A stretch of DNA of 64,000 bases from Antennarius striatus (GCF_040054535.1 NC_090779.1:20136501-20200500), one strand, 5' to 3'; shown: positions 13,176-28,432, counted from the first letter of the stretch. Notes: generated from the letters alone by a model not told the origin. Numbers and translations: made by a program.

Positions 13176-16100
13176 TCAAGTACGGGAAACTTGGGATGCA
13201 ACTCTTAGATGGTTAACTCTAGTCAGTCATGCGTGAGTCTCTGCTGGTTTACTTTCTGCAAAGCCACATGATGTGAATGTGAATGTTGGCGAAAGTCCCA
13301 ACCAGATGGAAATTGTTGAGGCCAGACTGAGATGCACAGACTCAACCTTAAATATGCAAACTGTAATTTTTGTGATGATTCTGGTTCAGAAAGGCTTGCC
13401 ATTGTCTTTTAAATTATTATGGCAGCTACTGCCAGCAGATACAGAGAAACAAACCAAAAAATAAATACGTAAATTCAACATTTAAAAGTCATGAACTCCT
13501 GCAGAAAGCATCCTCAACTACCTCTCACATGCTTCAGATAGGCAGATAGAAGACAGCTACTTTAAAATGTTAGCTATTAAACATGTGGTATTCCCCAAAC
13601 ATGTGTTATAATCTTTAATCGTGAAATGAATGTGTTGTTAATAGTCAATCAATGACAGACACAATTGTTAGCTGTAGGTATGTACATGTACCATTGTACA
13701 ATAGCTGGAGAAGCTTCTCTCAGGGCTGATACATAAAGGTAATGAAGTACTGTATATAAAGAAGTGGACTCGTTTGTCATCTCCAAGTGTGATTTCATCA
13801 TACGTTTTTATTGTAATACCTTATTGAACTCAGAGACAAGTAGTTCATTAATGTGATTCCATCACTTAATGTATTTGTATATATTATGCATTTATTTATA
13901 TGTAAATTTGTAAATAATACAGGTCGGTCTACCTCTATTTAAAGTGTGTAAAATAAATATACCTTTATCTTACTATTTAAAAACAGTTCTTGGTGTTGTC
14001 TTCTTTTGTAGCTGAACTGAAATAATATTCTTATTTGTTTTAATGTCTATTCAATGCTTCTCTCAGGATGACATCGCTCCAAAGTGCTGCACTTTTCTAA
14101 ACAATATTACTGGTATGGAGTAAGTTACTCCAGAGTTTTTATATTAATCTTAACATTTAAATTCGGTAACCATTTTGCAAAACTGTTTGTTTAGTTGAGA
14201 AAGAATCATTAATTTGTTGGTGAGAAATCTACAGAGGATTTAAAGAGGAATAAGCAGTCACAATGAAATGAGAGTGAGACATACTCAGGGGTGTGAAATG
14301 AAAGCATCTCTTTTCAATTGCACAAAACATGTTCCAACCTGCAACGCTGCTACAATCTTCGGGCTATTGGGATCTACATGTGGAGTTGGAAGGTCTTTTA
14401 GTGTTTAACAAAGTGACAAGCACCAACAACAAAATAGTAAATCAAGCAAAAGTAAAGATAATATCAACACTACACTCCCAAAATAACTCCAAGATTACAT
14501 TACTGTAAGTGAGAGTACTGTGTTGACATTTCTATCCCGTACTCAAAGGGGTCACTATGATTGGTGGTTGATTTCAAGGCACTTCTTATTTAAGATCTGG
14601 CCACTCATCATTAATGTTTTGCTTAATGAGGTTACAGGTAGGCAGGTCCTTCGCAAATATAATTCTGTAACTTACAGAGTGTGAGGGAGTTCATTCTGCA
14701 GGAGTAAAGCTATGTGTGGAAGGATGCCAGTACTAGGGCATGCTGGGAGCGGGAAAGTTGTGGGGCAGGTAAATGTGACATTAGAATCCACCAGACTCCA
14801 CAACAAATCTCAGAAAAAAAATTCAACAACAAAAACAAGTCTGAAAAGACTGTCGTGTAGTAATCTTTTATATCTGGAGTGCTAAGTTGCAACTAAACTC
14901 ACCAGACTGATAATTGTCAACTTTATAAAGACAAGGACATGTACAAATATTATGGGTGACCTACATATAAACAGTCATCAGGATCTAACATCAATAACTG
15001 CAAAGAGAAGAAAATCAAACATGCATCTCTACTGAAAATAACATACTAGTACAAAGTGACTTTGTAATACAGTATATAATCAAGTTAAAAACTCAAGAAC
15101 TTATTACTGTAGCTTATTTTTATCTAATGAACTGAGATATTTTCAATGCACTATGTGGAAGGGAGTAAACTCATTCATTCCATTCATTTTCATGTACCGC
15201 CGCTGTATCTGCTGTAGCGGTTCACGGGGAGCTGGAGCCTATCCCAGCTGGCATAGGGCGTGAGGCGGGGGACACTCCGGGCACGACGCCAGTGCACCGC
15301 GGAGCCACATACAAAGACATACAAACACGAGCAATTTGGGACTGGCCAATCATCCTCCGGAAGCCGGAGAGAACCCACGCGGACACGGGGAGAACATGCG
15401 AACTCCCCACAGAGCGGGACTCTAACCCGCCGTGTTGAGAGGTGACAGCGCTAACACTGCACCACCATGCCTCCCGGGAGTAAACTCTCCAGCTTCTATT
15501 TGTCTGACAAATGTTGCAACACCCTGGCGACAGTTTTGTCAACAGTAAAAGGAAATGTGTGAGGTCAATGTATAAGTGAGACAATGCTGGTGTGTTGTTT
15601 TAGTCAATCAGACTCAGGACTCTTTTAAAAGTACAAACTAAAAGTTTTATTTTTTTGATCATTCACACTTTTCAGTGAATACATCTAGAACACTATTCAT
15701 TTTCTCCAACAAATGACTTCACCTTATTGTCTCTAGTTAGTCTTCTTCCTAGTGTTCTGCTCATTGTCTTAAATTTCTTGTGAAATAGTTTCAGACCTAC
15801 TTAAAGACTGTCTGCTTAGACAATGAGGGATGTCATCATTATTCAGATTCATGATCTCTTATTCTGGCTCAGACACCAGGAACAACATAGATACATTGAC
15901 ATTTTGAGCAACAACAAAAACACTGGAATGGACGATGAAGCAGAATTTCATGAGTAACAAGTGGCATAAGTTTATCGTAGATACATAAAATTCTATTTCA
16001 ACAATCATTTAACTGGAAGGAGTAAACAAAACTTATCAGTCACAATGTCATGCCCTTTTTTGTAAACTAGTTACACTTGTTGAAGACTACATTTTACTTA

Positions 16101-16272
16101 CATTTGGACAGGCATGATTGGATTTTTTGTGTAGCTATAGAATGAAAGCAAAAGCACAAAGAAAGTGGTTGCAAATAATTTCACTAACAGACACAAGACC
16201 AGACGGGACATGTGTGGCCCACGAGTCTGTCCAAGAGGAACCCTTTGTAAACCTTTGAGTCACTCCCTAACG
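13176..16272. other. asb13-net1 convergent 3' region
   Basis: This contains the asb13 3' UTR (AATAAA at 13460-13465 and 13952-13957) and, from about 15640 to 16272, the net1 3' UTR read on the minus strand (reverse-complement AATAAA at 15646-15651). In between lie unremarkable AT-rich sequence and repeat family A copy 2. I see no coding exon here. Confidence 0.6.
15180..15475. repeat. Dispersed repeat family A, copy 2 (best preserved)
   Basis: It shares an ordered set of blocks with copies at 248-500 and 58028-58420: 'ggagcctatcccagctgg', 'gcgtgaggcggggg', 'gagaacccacgcggacacgg', 'ggagaacatgcgaactcc' and a terminal 'ctgcaccaccatgcctcc'. Read from the right end on the minus strand it begins tggtggtgcagtgttagc and continues to gggttagagtccc, which resemble Pol III A and B boxes. 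This suggests a tRNA-derived head, but I am not sure of the class. Confidence 0.75.
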
Positions 16273-19200
16273 CTACACTCCAGTTTCCTTCCTCCTTAGC
16301 GACCCTTGTAACTTCTTATCCAGTCTGGTTTGAGAGAGTGTCTGTGGCCTCCGTTTGGGGCCAGGGCCGTGTGGACAGTTCTCATCTGTCTCCTTGTCGT
16401 GGGTGGTGGCTGAGATCATGGGGGAATGACGCTTGGCTCGGACAGCTCCTCCCTGCTGAACCTTAGGTGAAGCTCCCTGTTGCTGGGCAATCGCAGTGCG
16501 TAGAGAGTTGAGCCATTGCTGCTTGTGGTAGACATCGTTGACATGCAGGGTGTGGGACTGGCCATGGGATGGATCCAAAGAGCTCACACGAAAAACGTTC
16601 TTAGCTGGCGACACAAAAGGAAAAGAAATACGGTCAATAGAGAAAACCTAGGATCCAAGAGTCCAATGCACTAGTTCCTCCAAAGGTTCTGGGAACTCTG
16701 ATATTAACAGCATCAGTCATACCATTCCATCCCCCCATCAGTAACACTGCACATATTCTGTATTTAATGTTTTCATGTTTGTTTATGTATTTTGCTCAGC
16801 GTTTCACCTCTTTGTTTTTCGCATTCGTAAAAAATTCTTTTTGATTGTGGTAAAGGACGTAGTTACCAACCTTAGTCTTGTCAAGCCCTGTGAATATCCC
16901 TACAGCTCACGTCATATTCAAAGAGCAATGTACTAGCTGCACTTTAGAAACCAAAACCATCTAAAGAATGTGATAATGCCCTTATTTTGTCCTGAGGACA
17001 CAACCAACGATTGTCTTTATCAAATAATTATAGGTTACCTCAGACACAGACTTTATGATTGTTGTCAGGATTACGTACAAAGCATAGCAATTATTTTCTC
17101 CTCCTTTACAACTGTGAGGTAGGTCTTCTAGGTCTATTGCACATTAATTACTAGCAACTGAGGGAACTCGGCAGACAGGTTAAACAAAAACCCATTTAGA
17201 TCTGGCAAACAGCCCATTACAGAGGTGGAGTTATCATATTTTATCCACTTCCTGAAACACTTTTCTAATTTCCTGTAAGATTCAGATGGGGCCGAGTTTT
17301 TTGAAAAAAACATATTTTTCTATTATGCATTAACTAGTCTGTAGCTTCTGAGAAAATAGCAGACTGGTGACACATTTTTAGGAAAAAAAACCCCCAAAAA
17401 GTAAAATTTGGCATGATCAATATCAAAATGGTGGAGTCAGGAATTGCCTTCTCACTTCCTGTAATATTGAGACAGATGAATTTAAAAGATAAAACCTATT
17501 CATTAGACACCAATGTGATTTCAAATTGTAGGGTTCATGATTAAAGTGTCTATAATAAAAATGTTTCAGCATGACTACACATCAGCAGCAGCATAGGCAG
17601 TAGGTGGAGTGCAGCCCAACCCACCTTTCTCTCCATTGGTAAATGCTCCCCTGAAGGACCCTCCCATACGGATCTCTCCATCCAACACCTCCTCTAGAGC
17701 TAAGTCTCGAACGGGGATAGGCTGTCGATACACCTGGTAGCAGCTCCTATCATTTCGGGTCACCGGTCGTGTTAAGATTAAGAGCTCAGAGAAGAGGAAT
17801 ACATGAAGCCTCTGTGGAGTACAATTTTAACGGTGAGTGCAAATAATTTCAGTACAAGGCAAGGGACACGTAGCTAATGATCTCATTTACGTCTAGATAG
17901 TTCATGTTCTCACCGAGCCACTCTTGTTCCGTAGCTCTCCATGACAAAGTAGGGCCTTACAGTTGTCTATGAGCGGGTCCCGTTGCTTATCGTCCAGATA
18001 CTCCAGTTTGTTGATATAATACTGGCACTCAGACTCTCCTTTCCTCATGTTGATATCAGATAGGATCTCCTGAATTATAATGATCTGAACAGATACAGAA
18101 AGATTTCTCAGTTGTGCTATCTGGCAAAAAACCCCAAACAAAATAATAGATTAATCATGTTTTTTAGAACATTCAGCAGTTAAATATCAGCTACACTGAA
18201 ACTGTAAAAGTACATAAGGTGTATCTCATACAGCTTTCTCCAGTGTTGCTACATCTGGGTGATCGGGTGGAGTGTGTCTCAGGATCTCTCGCAGCAGCAG
18301 TGGATATTTCACCAGACGTGAACGCGGAATATCCAGGAAACTCCAGAGGTCCAACTTCCTGCTGAAGGGGGACTCCAGGCAGCGCTGCAGGAAGTCCTGC
18401 ACCCGCCAGTCTTGCTTTTTCTGGTCCAGCAGGGCTTTGGCTGCAAGCTGGTTGCTGCAGTAGTCTTTGTAAGCATTCAGACCCGGCAGCTAAGAAGATA
18501 GAGTAACGGATTTTACTGGAATAGGTTATATTGGAAGACGAAATGTGTAAAACAGCAATCCACACACATACTCTTCTCATGTGTTTGTATGTTAACATGC
18601 TTACCCAGTGTATAACAATCTGTCCAATCTCAGCGACTGTTCCGTCAGGACCGGTTCCCTCCATCAATTTCATCAGTAAGTCTGTATATAAATATAGTTG
18701 TCAGCAACATTTGTTGGTGAGTATTGACAAAAATTTAATACAGCAGCCAACATGCAGCGTACCCTCATGCAATGGGATGTATGCATCAAGGTCCCCAAAT
18801 ATGTGAGCTAGTTCCTCCTCCGTCATAATGGAGAGTTTTAACATCGGGTCATGGTAAGCCTGAAAGGGAAAAAGTCGCAATATAAGTACTAAGGAAACAA
18901 AGTTCAAAAGTGTTTGAATTTTTTTGCACAATTTTGAATAAAAAACGCAAACCTTTCTTGCAAGTTGGAGATCTTCAATGAGATCCTGTTCGCCTCTGTA
19001 AAGCTCATAAATAGCCTGGCGAAGAAATACAAGAGAAAGTTAACTTTTTATGTATTTTTAACAAGACAAAGTCTTTTAAAAAGACCAAAGTTAAAAACCT
19101 CCTGTCTCTTGATCTCTTTGGTGGAGAACGTGCTCTTCTGATGGACGTCCAATGTCTCCGACCACAGCGTGCTGTTTCTTCGTTTCGTGGGAGTGGGACC

Positions 19201-21776
19201 TGCCATTTTGCTGCTGGCTTTACGAGACATCCCCGGTGACTTGGTATCGCCACGTAATGACATTGACTAGGAATAGAAAAGTATTTCCAGTCAGACACTG
19301 TATCATCCCATTAAAACGTGCATTATAAATATTTCGTCAAGTACCACAAGAGTGTGATATTTACCTGGATGGTTTGGCCAAAGCGTCGAACTGCTCCAGT
19401 CTTTGAAGGAGATATTAAGTTTACAAGAGAGGAAACTTTGGCCAGTGATCGCACACGCTTGTTATTGGGCTCCTGGGAATCAAAGAAAGTCTTCAGCACC
19501 GCTGAGGCGTAGACTGTGATAATGTAATGACACTTCAGTGATGTGAAATTGTTCATTGCAAAAATTAACTACCTGAATACAGGAAGATAATTAACTACAA
19601 AAATATAGCATTAAATTTTAATTAACACCTCTCAAATACAGAAATTGAATAATCCCTTCCTTATTGGTCACATCTCCTTAAATTATGATATAATATTTGA
19701 TAGCACTGTTTTTCTTTTTGGTGATTTTTACTGATGAGAAATCCAAACAATATTTTTTATACAGACATTATTCACTTCACTAAATTTGATAATATTGTAA
19801 TAGTGTCAAATGAAAGTGCAAGCTATTGGAGTTATAGAAAAACTATAGTGAACCAAAAAAGACAGACTGTGACAATTCTGGGGACAATGTGGGTCAGACT
19901 TTTTGTCACCATTTGACAAACACTGCCTGTCATTATAAAGGCTTGTGGGATTTTACTGAGTTCATAATACACAAGAGAATTCAGGCACATTTTTCTGTGG
20001 AGACATGTTTAAGGGTGCCACACTAAACAAGACGTGAAGCAAACAGACAGGGAACTGCCTTCCCTCTCACCTTGAGGTCAAAGCTGGAAAGACTGACTGT
20101 GTCGTCCTCCTTTTCTTTGCGTTTTCTCTTCTGAGTTGACACAAGAAAACACATTACTTACTTAAACCGATCTGATGAAAATTCACACCACATATTGCAG
20201 CAATCCATCACAAACATACAACTGATATTTATATGGTGGTCAGGTTTTTCTTTTATCACATGACAGGTGCATGGACACGTGCTGTATAAATGAAATAAAA
20301 TGGCATTTTGGTTTTCATATTGACTCACTAAACTAAAGTCCCACGGAGTCCCAGGAGTGAGGAAGGTGAAGGAGCTTCCTCTCTGCAGTGGAGGTCTACA
20401 ACAAAGAAGAAAAAATAATCAGTGAAAACCCATTCCTATCTACAATTTTTGAAGTGGTGTGATAGCTTAGCCTGGCTTATTTTTTACTGTCTGTAAATGT
20501 TCTGCATAAGATACGCCATAACAGTTGTCAGAATTAGTATGAATATATGCAGACGGTAGAAGCTGAAACTCATTACAAAGACAAAGTCATGGTATACAAG
20601 CGCAACAGAGCTTCATGTAAACATCAATGACTACCGCTTGGTGGTTTTTCAGTGGCTAGGTTATGACAATGGTCATAACCAGGAGAATGCATTTACGCAT
20701 TTTATATGATATATGCTCTTTGGCTGTGTGTGTGTCAACAGAGGGACACTCATATTTTACACCATAAAGGAGCTGGAGTACTCCCTGCAGAATAATAATC
20801 CGTTGTATCGGCAAAACAATGCAGCTACAGAGTTTAAATGTTGACTTTTTAGTGAATGACACCCCAAGGCTTTCAAGGCCAAGGTCAGCTGACTTCATTG
20901 CTGCACAGCCCACTCCTTGTAGTCATGCTTTCATGCCATGATGGAAGTAAGAAAATAGAGAGTGGCAAAAGAAAATTCCAAGAAAATCAAAAGGCAAACA
21001 AAGAAACAAGGGAAAGTTATAAATGTTATTTGCTGCAGTACATTTTTAGAGTTGCAACAACAAATAAAGGTGCAGTACAGGTTTAACAATGCAGCCTTTT
21101 TAGTGGCAACAATTTTCATTTGTGTGAATCATAGGCCGATGAAGAAACGTGAAAATCAGTATGATGATGTCATTTATTTGTGCCTCCAATTTGAGATACC
21201 TATTGTGTAGTTAATTGTCTGAAGGTCCATGAGTAAATCATCACAAAGCACGGATAATTTCACAACAGTTTTTCTATTTCAAATGACAAAATCTATTTAG
21301 AGCGTTTTAGACAACAGTATCCACAAACAATATAAGTCACCTGCTTTTATGTATTTATCGTGTATTTACTAGATCAATAGAAAACTGATATCACACTGGA
21401 ATGTATTATTTTTTGAATAAAAAGGAATGCAAATAAACATGTCTGTGTTTTTCGATAATAAGAGTTGCACTTGAACGCATCGTACGCCTGTTAATACCGG
21501 GCCTGTCCGTCACGGTTTGCTGATAAGATAACGCTCGAAATATAATAAAATCGCGATCACTTTTAAAAATGGTTTTTTTTATAAATGATTACATATAACG
21601 ATATAACACTTCTTAATGTGAACTACTTACTTCTTGGAGTTGTTTCTCCGGAGAGTTCGTGGAGAGGGCTCTGCAACGCTGTTGATACTGGTAATGGAAG
21701 TCCTCGATGTCATTCTACGCAGTTTATGTTTTTTATATTCCACAGGCCCTTCATTTACCTCTTCAATTTCTTCCAT
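16273..21776 (-). CDS. net1: Neuroepithelial cell-transforming gene 1 (RhoA GEF)
   Basis: Twelve in-phase exons (21631-21776, 20329-20395, 20071-20130, 19365-19472, 19099-19266, 18953-19015, 18763-18859, 18605-18681, 18232-18489, 17914-18084, 17625-17811, 16273-16604) encode 577 aa; human NET1 is 596. NET1 is a Dbl-family guanine nucleotide exchange factor that activates RhoA/B and is held in the nucleus by N-terminal basic signals (here KRKRKEKE and NNKRVRS). The DH domain spans about residues 180-365 (RQEAIYELYRGEQDLIEDL, PRSRLVKYPLLLREIL). The PH domain follows, to about 505 (LHVFLFSELLILTRPV, VNDVYHKQQWLNSLRTAI). The C-terminus ends KETGV, a class I PDZ-binding motif (mammalian ETLV), known to contact DLG1/MAGI proteins. 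The start at 21776 gives the long isoform; a shorter isoform from another promoter is known in mammals and not visible here. Confidence 0.95.
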
Positions 21777-23201
21777 TTTGCATGAGGATCGGTTTTAGAT
21801 GCTAAGTGAAGAAATAACGAATTCCACAAAACAGACAACAAAACCGAAGTGTACAAAAGAAAGGAGAAGGTCAGTGACAACAGTTCGCATAGTACGGCGG
21901 AAGTTTGAATATGGCGGATTATTGGAAATGGACCAATCAAGAGAGCCCTCAGAGGTTTGCTGCTAGGCTACCATGAGGTGGGAGGAGCCAAAGAGAAATA
22001 TAACTTCATTATGTTTTTACTGTGTGAGGAAAATTGAAATCAGGAGATCTGTTGAACAAATGATGATTTACAGACGTAGAGTATGTTAGAGGAGTAAGCA
22101 ATGCTGCGTCCAATGGAACACAAACTGATCATTTTGATCGGAATATGGGGAAGAGATGAAGTAGTTTTATTTGGACTAGATAGACACGTGGTTCAAGCTT
22201 TTTATTTCATAAAGAAATAATTATTTGATAAAAAGGTCATCTTTTATTTTAAAAAAATCTGGATGAACAACATATGATACATATAATACTAGCCCTCATA
22301 TCACTGCAATGTTAGTATTGTTGCCTCATTTTTATTTTTTTTTACTGTTGCTTCTCTTCATTGTTATTTCTCAAGAATTCCTTTTTTTCATTTCCAAAAA
22401 CGGAAAAGACAACCTCTTGAATTTGTGATAAGCATTATTCACTTGATTTGAATGTTTAACGCACCAACGTCAATGAGTTAATAATCATTTAGTATAGTAG
22501 TACCTGTATTTGTAATAAAATAATATGATGAAAATATAATTGGTCATTAAATTTACATATGATATCTGTATACATATAAATTCATTGTATCACTTAGACA
22601 GTGTTAAGTGGTCCTTCCTCTATCATACACTTACATCACCTGGAATTAATTTAGGACAGAAATAGTAATAGACAACAAATTTCATCCTTATAAATCCGCT
22701 ATATCAACCTTGTCCAAATGTTGTTTTTATGAATGTTAACTTTGTTCAGCGTTTTTGTCTTTTTCACACTTAGTTTATGGTGTTTCATATTTTTCCACAT
22801 ATTGAGACAAATGTTTCAAATAATTAAAAAAATAAATTAGAGCTCAGATTTTAAATATTCAGCTGATACATGTATATCTTGACGGGGTGCATTCTGAATA
22901 TATACGGTAGATAGAGACTAGAAGACTTCATCCTTCTGTGGGATGATTCTGCCACAGTTGTCAATGTTTGGAGTTATTTGTAATTCCAAATAATGTTGAA
23001 TTTTGAGGGTTATTACTGATTTTAAGTGCAACAACACAAGAGAAAAACTCAGGTGTGTAGTGGGAGGTTTGATCTCCTTGAGTGCTGTTTAATATGAATT
23101 AAAGTGTTTTCTGTGCAATAGGTGCTTTTAAAATGATTAAGAACTCGTTATCATGGCCATACACATTTAATTAAACAAAGTGCATAATTACATACAAAAT
23201 A

Positions 23202-23297
23202 ATACATACATACATACATACATACATACATACATACATACATACACACATACATACATACATACATACATACATACATACATACATACATACATAC
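23202..23297 (+). repeat. (TACA)n microsatellite
   Basis: About 96 bp of tacatacata repeats with a single cacaca interruption near 23245. Confidence 0.95.
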
Positions 23298-26200
23298 TGT
23301 ACATGTATCCATGTATGTTTGTATGGAGCTGAAAGGTGTCAGAAGCTGTTGAGAGACCTCATCTAGGGAAATTTAAGATAAGACTGTTCAGTGCAGCTAC
23401 CTTTAACTCTAAATTACCAGTTAAAACTACTGATCAGAAATTATATAGATTAGTTTAAGTATCTAAAAAATATTCAACATCAAAGCTATAATAATTATGA
23501 AAGTATTCATGGAGAATACATGGCTGAGTCACAGGCAGATGGAAAAATAACAAGAAACAGGACAGCAGCTGCGATCATTTAGTGAATGAAGAACGAGAGT
23601 ATTTTACACAGATATGACCTACTTATTGGCATCACTGGAACACATTTCAGTTTATTCATGAACACTCTGTACTGCTGATGATCCACCTCCCAAAATGCTG
23701 ATTTCATGTGGTGCTAGAGACAAGGTACAAACATCTATGTCACCAAATGAAACCAGTTTCTGGGTGCAGTGTGACATACAAAGTGTGCAACACAAGGCAT
23801 GTTAGATACCGAACAGGAAACCCTTCACATTGTGTAACATGCACAGTGAGCATCGTGTTGCTAATAGGTTGCAGATGTATGTGAAGTTGTTTGAAGAGGG
23901 CAGCTTTCCTTTACAGTATTTGCTCTTCTCACAGCATGACCGGCCAGTTCTATAAACGAACAGCAGAGGGTGTGGTTACATAGAAAGACAGACAAACCAT
24001 CCAGATTTATGTGAACCTCAGAACATTCAAAGGGATATTATTGTAAAGACAGAATGTGTAAAACTTACAAGCAACCTCTTGGGGTCTCTTGGTACTCCAG
24101 TTATCTGCATCGATCAGTCAGCAGCTTGAGAAGAATCACAAACACAAGTCATAACACGATTTAGACTGACACAGAATTTCACACCAAAGAATTAACTTTT
24201 TGATGATAAAGATGATCGATTATTTAATTTCTTGGATTTCTATCAGAAGACATTTCCCACAAATGCTAAATATGAAGCTAAGGCCAGCAATGAACTTGCT
24301 GAGCTTAACATTAGAAATGTAAACTAAAAAAAACTGAATGAAGGCGCAAAAATCCACTTTAAAGATTCATGTTCAAATAACATATAAAAAATTTAATCTT
24401 TCATAAATCAGAGTGGAAAATAATGGGGTTGGTGGGGGGATATTACACAAAAATGTTTTTACAATGTGTGTTCTGTACAGATCAAACAAAGATGCTGTTA
24501 ATTATTAAGGTTGAGAGGTGCTGGTTGACAGATTCATAACCTTTGGACTGAATCAGACTCTAATATAATACATCCAGGAAATCAGAAATGATCAAGCTCA
24601 TCAAAGACGCATATTTAAACTTTTAGGTTAAGGGAAAAATAAGTGACACTCTAAATGTAATTTACATTGTTTTTAGCCATTTTGTTGCTGTCGGCTCCCA
24701 TGTTTTGTGCTAATCCAACCTAAACCTCTTTTACACAGCCTTGTCAAGGTCAATCATCCTCTGTGCAATGAGAACAAGCGAGGTGAGGTGGTAGACAGGA
24801 AAAGATGATAAAGTTATGATAACAGACTTTATTTAACCAGGAAAGACGATGGAAATCTATATAAAAGAAGGTGAATGATTAACACATTAGGTAATTGTTT
24901 AAAAGAACACTGACACTTACGTGAAGCTTTATACTTAAAGCCAATGGAGTTATATTTCTATTTTGCTTGCAAAATGATGACATATTTTTAAAATCATATA
25001 CTGACGTGGCGTTATACCACCATTGGATTTTTCACTGTAACTTAACAAAGGTGGTGTAGAGAAGGATCTTCATTATTACACAATTTCTGTGTAAAAAGTC
25101 CTCAAGGCTGGAGAAGTGAGAAATGAATAACCAAACATGAACTGTAGAAATGAGTGTGGGATTGTTTGTATTAATTGTGTAACATAAAGGTATATAAGGT
25201 CTAATCCACCTGTGACCCATGGGTTCTCAGAGGGCTTCGTTTAAGTGACAGCTGAAGAGGATGAAGGTTTGTTACAGTGCTCATCACACCCCCTCTTCCT
25301 TTTTATTACTGTCAGATCCACACTCTAAATCTCATCTACGTAATCATGCAGAGAGAAAAAAGATATGGACAATACATGTTTTTAATCAAGGGAAAGATTT
25401 GTCACAGTGCAATCTCATCACATCAGACGAAACCAAGCCTGGATGAGTTAAGAGAGAGGAAATTAAATTCCACCCTCCTTTGGTTCTATGATAAGTGCTC
25501 TGCATCAACAAACTGGGATAATGATTGAGTCACAGCTAAATGACTAAGACCCCATGAGGAATCCAAACAACCTGTAGTTTCCAGTTCTTTTCCTTCCAAT
25601 ATTTTTGTCTGTAGTCACCAAACACCCAAGAATTCAGAATAGGAGTGAATCTGTGAGTCACCACGAGGAAGAGGAGCGGAAGACATTGGAAACTGTTCCA
25701 TAGAGCAGTATATAATGGTAGGAACTTATTGTCCCCTGAGCTCTTCCTGAGGGTGGCGTCTCTCGTTGCGGCTTCACTTTCATGTGTCAGGCTGAACTTT
25801 TGTAACTCGGTTCACATCTATAGGGCATACGGAACAATTATCTTTAACGGAAGAAGGTACAGTTCCACGAATATTTGCAGTCATGTGCTCATGAGGCAGA
25901 TGAGGAAGGAAGGAGAGATTGAATCTGGGAAAAAGGTTTCCTGTTCCTGGTTCCCAGTGAGGCTTTGGGTGGAGTATTGACATGTGAATTGGATTAAACT
26001 TCAATTCAGCAGTTGAGAGTAACACGCCACGCCTTGAAGTGATTATGAAGAAGTTATTTGCGGAGGACCATTTTGACTACTATCCAATAAAAAGTCATAT
26101 TTTGTAGACATGTATTACAATGTAGTTCTGCCTCCTTCAGGTGAAAGCATTAGTCTCACTTCTTAGAGTCAAGAAATGAGAATGAAACCACTTTTGCAAC

Positions 26201-28429
26201 TGTGCATCAAAAAATATAAAGTTATAGCAAGCAGAAAATAAGATGCACTTAACATGCAGACTACAACCTGGAACTCATTGATGAAAGCGGTACATATTTA
26301 TTTGATTTTACAAACCAAAAGGTCAAAATAACAATATTCAGTGAGGTTTTGAGATAGTGATGGTGAATTTTCGTACCTATAGACAGAGATTTTCCCAGGG
26401 GTTGTAGTTTTAAGACCAGTTAGACTAACTGGCTGCTCTTGATTTATTTTAATTGGAAATACATCTTTACTAATACAAGTGTGGCAGGAATCTACAGGAG
26501 GCTGTTTGGATCAGAAACCCAGTAAGGTTCTGGGTATTTGACCAGTTAGGGGAAATGCGACTGTCTCAAACCTTTGAGACACTGAAATGTCTACGTCAAC
26601 TCTAAAACTGAGATGTGTGTCACATGTCACGACAGCAGCGCTACTTCCCTTGCTTAAAACAGTAACCCTTGTGATTTTTGTGTCGAGTGGGAGGAATCGC
26701 TGAGCCGCTGTTGGACAGGTTCCTGTTTATGAAACACATATCTGTGTCTGCAATGCGATGGTGGAAGATGAATGTTAATTAAATTAGAAATGAATCTACT
26801 TTTGTCAACATATGTGATAGTTTGAAGTTGACTAACCAGAGGATTTTCCTTGCAAGACTCTATTTAATTAGCCAGGACCTCCATCATCTTGTCTGACAAA
26901 CGGTGACTGTGCTGCCTAAGGATGCCTTCATTAAAATGTAAATGACAGAATAAGGTGTGCATGGAGTGTGTCCTACAGCTATTGATACCCACAACAATGT
27001 GGGACAGGATCCAGGTGTGGTCACCTGGTGCAGACATGTGCAGCACTTTGAGAGCAAGAGCACAACATAAAGACAGGAAGTGCTGTATGGACTCTCCTGT
27101 ACTCAGTTTGGTATGAAAGAAATCAAGCCTTGAAAATGTAACTCTCACTAAATAGCATCACGATATAGTGAGAAAGTTTTGACGGAGAAATAGAAAAACT
27201 ACAGCTTATCATTTTCCATCTAATATCTCAAAATAGTCACCTAAAGGGGAACCTCCTGTAAAGATCAGGGTTCATTTCATCCCAACCTGCAAACAATGTC
27301 ATTCATTCAGAGTTGTTGTTTTTTTTTCTTGATACGGTATTCAAGTGAAACAGCCAAACAAGCCTTGACAAGATGGATTTTTTAAAAAAACCCAACTGGT
27401 ATGGCTACAGGTGACTGACAAAACTAGTCTCAAAAGGAAACTACTGTCTGTATCTGTGTGTGCATTTTAACCCAATTTCCCCCCAATGCAGAATAATAAA
27501 AAAAATGAATATATACATCATTAAAGAGATAAACATAAACCTTATTGTAAATGATTCATCACCTACCACACTATGCTTTATTTCCTCCCTGGAGAAATCG
27601 TCACGATCGCTGCTGTGAATGTACGCTGTTCCCATTCTGTATGGCGTACTGTATGATAGTACACCAGAGGTGCTGAAGTCCCAAGGGTTGTCTTTTCTCT
27701 CCATGACTGTGTGTTTGTGAGTGTATGAGTGCCAGAGCAGTAAAGAGATGGAGATGCCAGGGAGATCACAACACCCCCCCCTCTTCCCCTCCCCTCTCTT
27801 TTCCTGCCCTTTACAGGCAGTGTGAGCTGTTCATCCATTGCTCTGTCAGAGTCATTATAGTAACTGTGAGTCAACACCAGCTCCCACACAGATGCATTTT
27901 GTTAATATCTATATTTACAGTAAGGTATACGGTTATAAAGGATGAAGATTGGAGTTTTGATTTAAGAATACAGGAAATGAAATTTACAGCAGCAGCTCTC
28001 TGGCTCTCACAAGCAAATATTACACTCTCAGCATGACGAAGCATCCGTCACTCCTTCCTTCACAAATCCTCCTGGTTTGTCTCCTCCACGCTTTTACAGA
28101 AGCAATAATTACAATGCAGTGAAAACACCACGCAGCAGTATCACTCCTTTGCTTCCCTCATTCAGGTGGATTACAGCTCCTCCAAATCTGTGTACAAGAA
28201 AAGTAGAAACATACTTGTTTGACTTCATACATTCACTTATTAACAGAAAAACACGCCTTATACAAATCTCGCTCAAACTTCCTGTCACACCACATAAAGT
28301 GGGGAATTCCTGGCTAAGGGGCAAATAGAAGGATGAAATAGTATCCGTGTGGTAATGACAGGTGAGAGGGCACGACTCACGGAGTCGGAATCTGACCCTG
28401 CATTCCTCTGCTCTGACGGGAAACATAAT

Positions 28430-28432
<3 letters not shown>

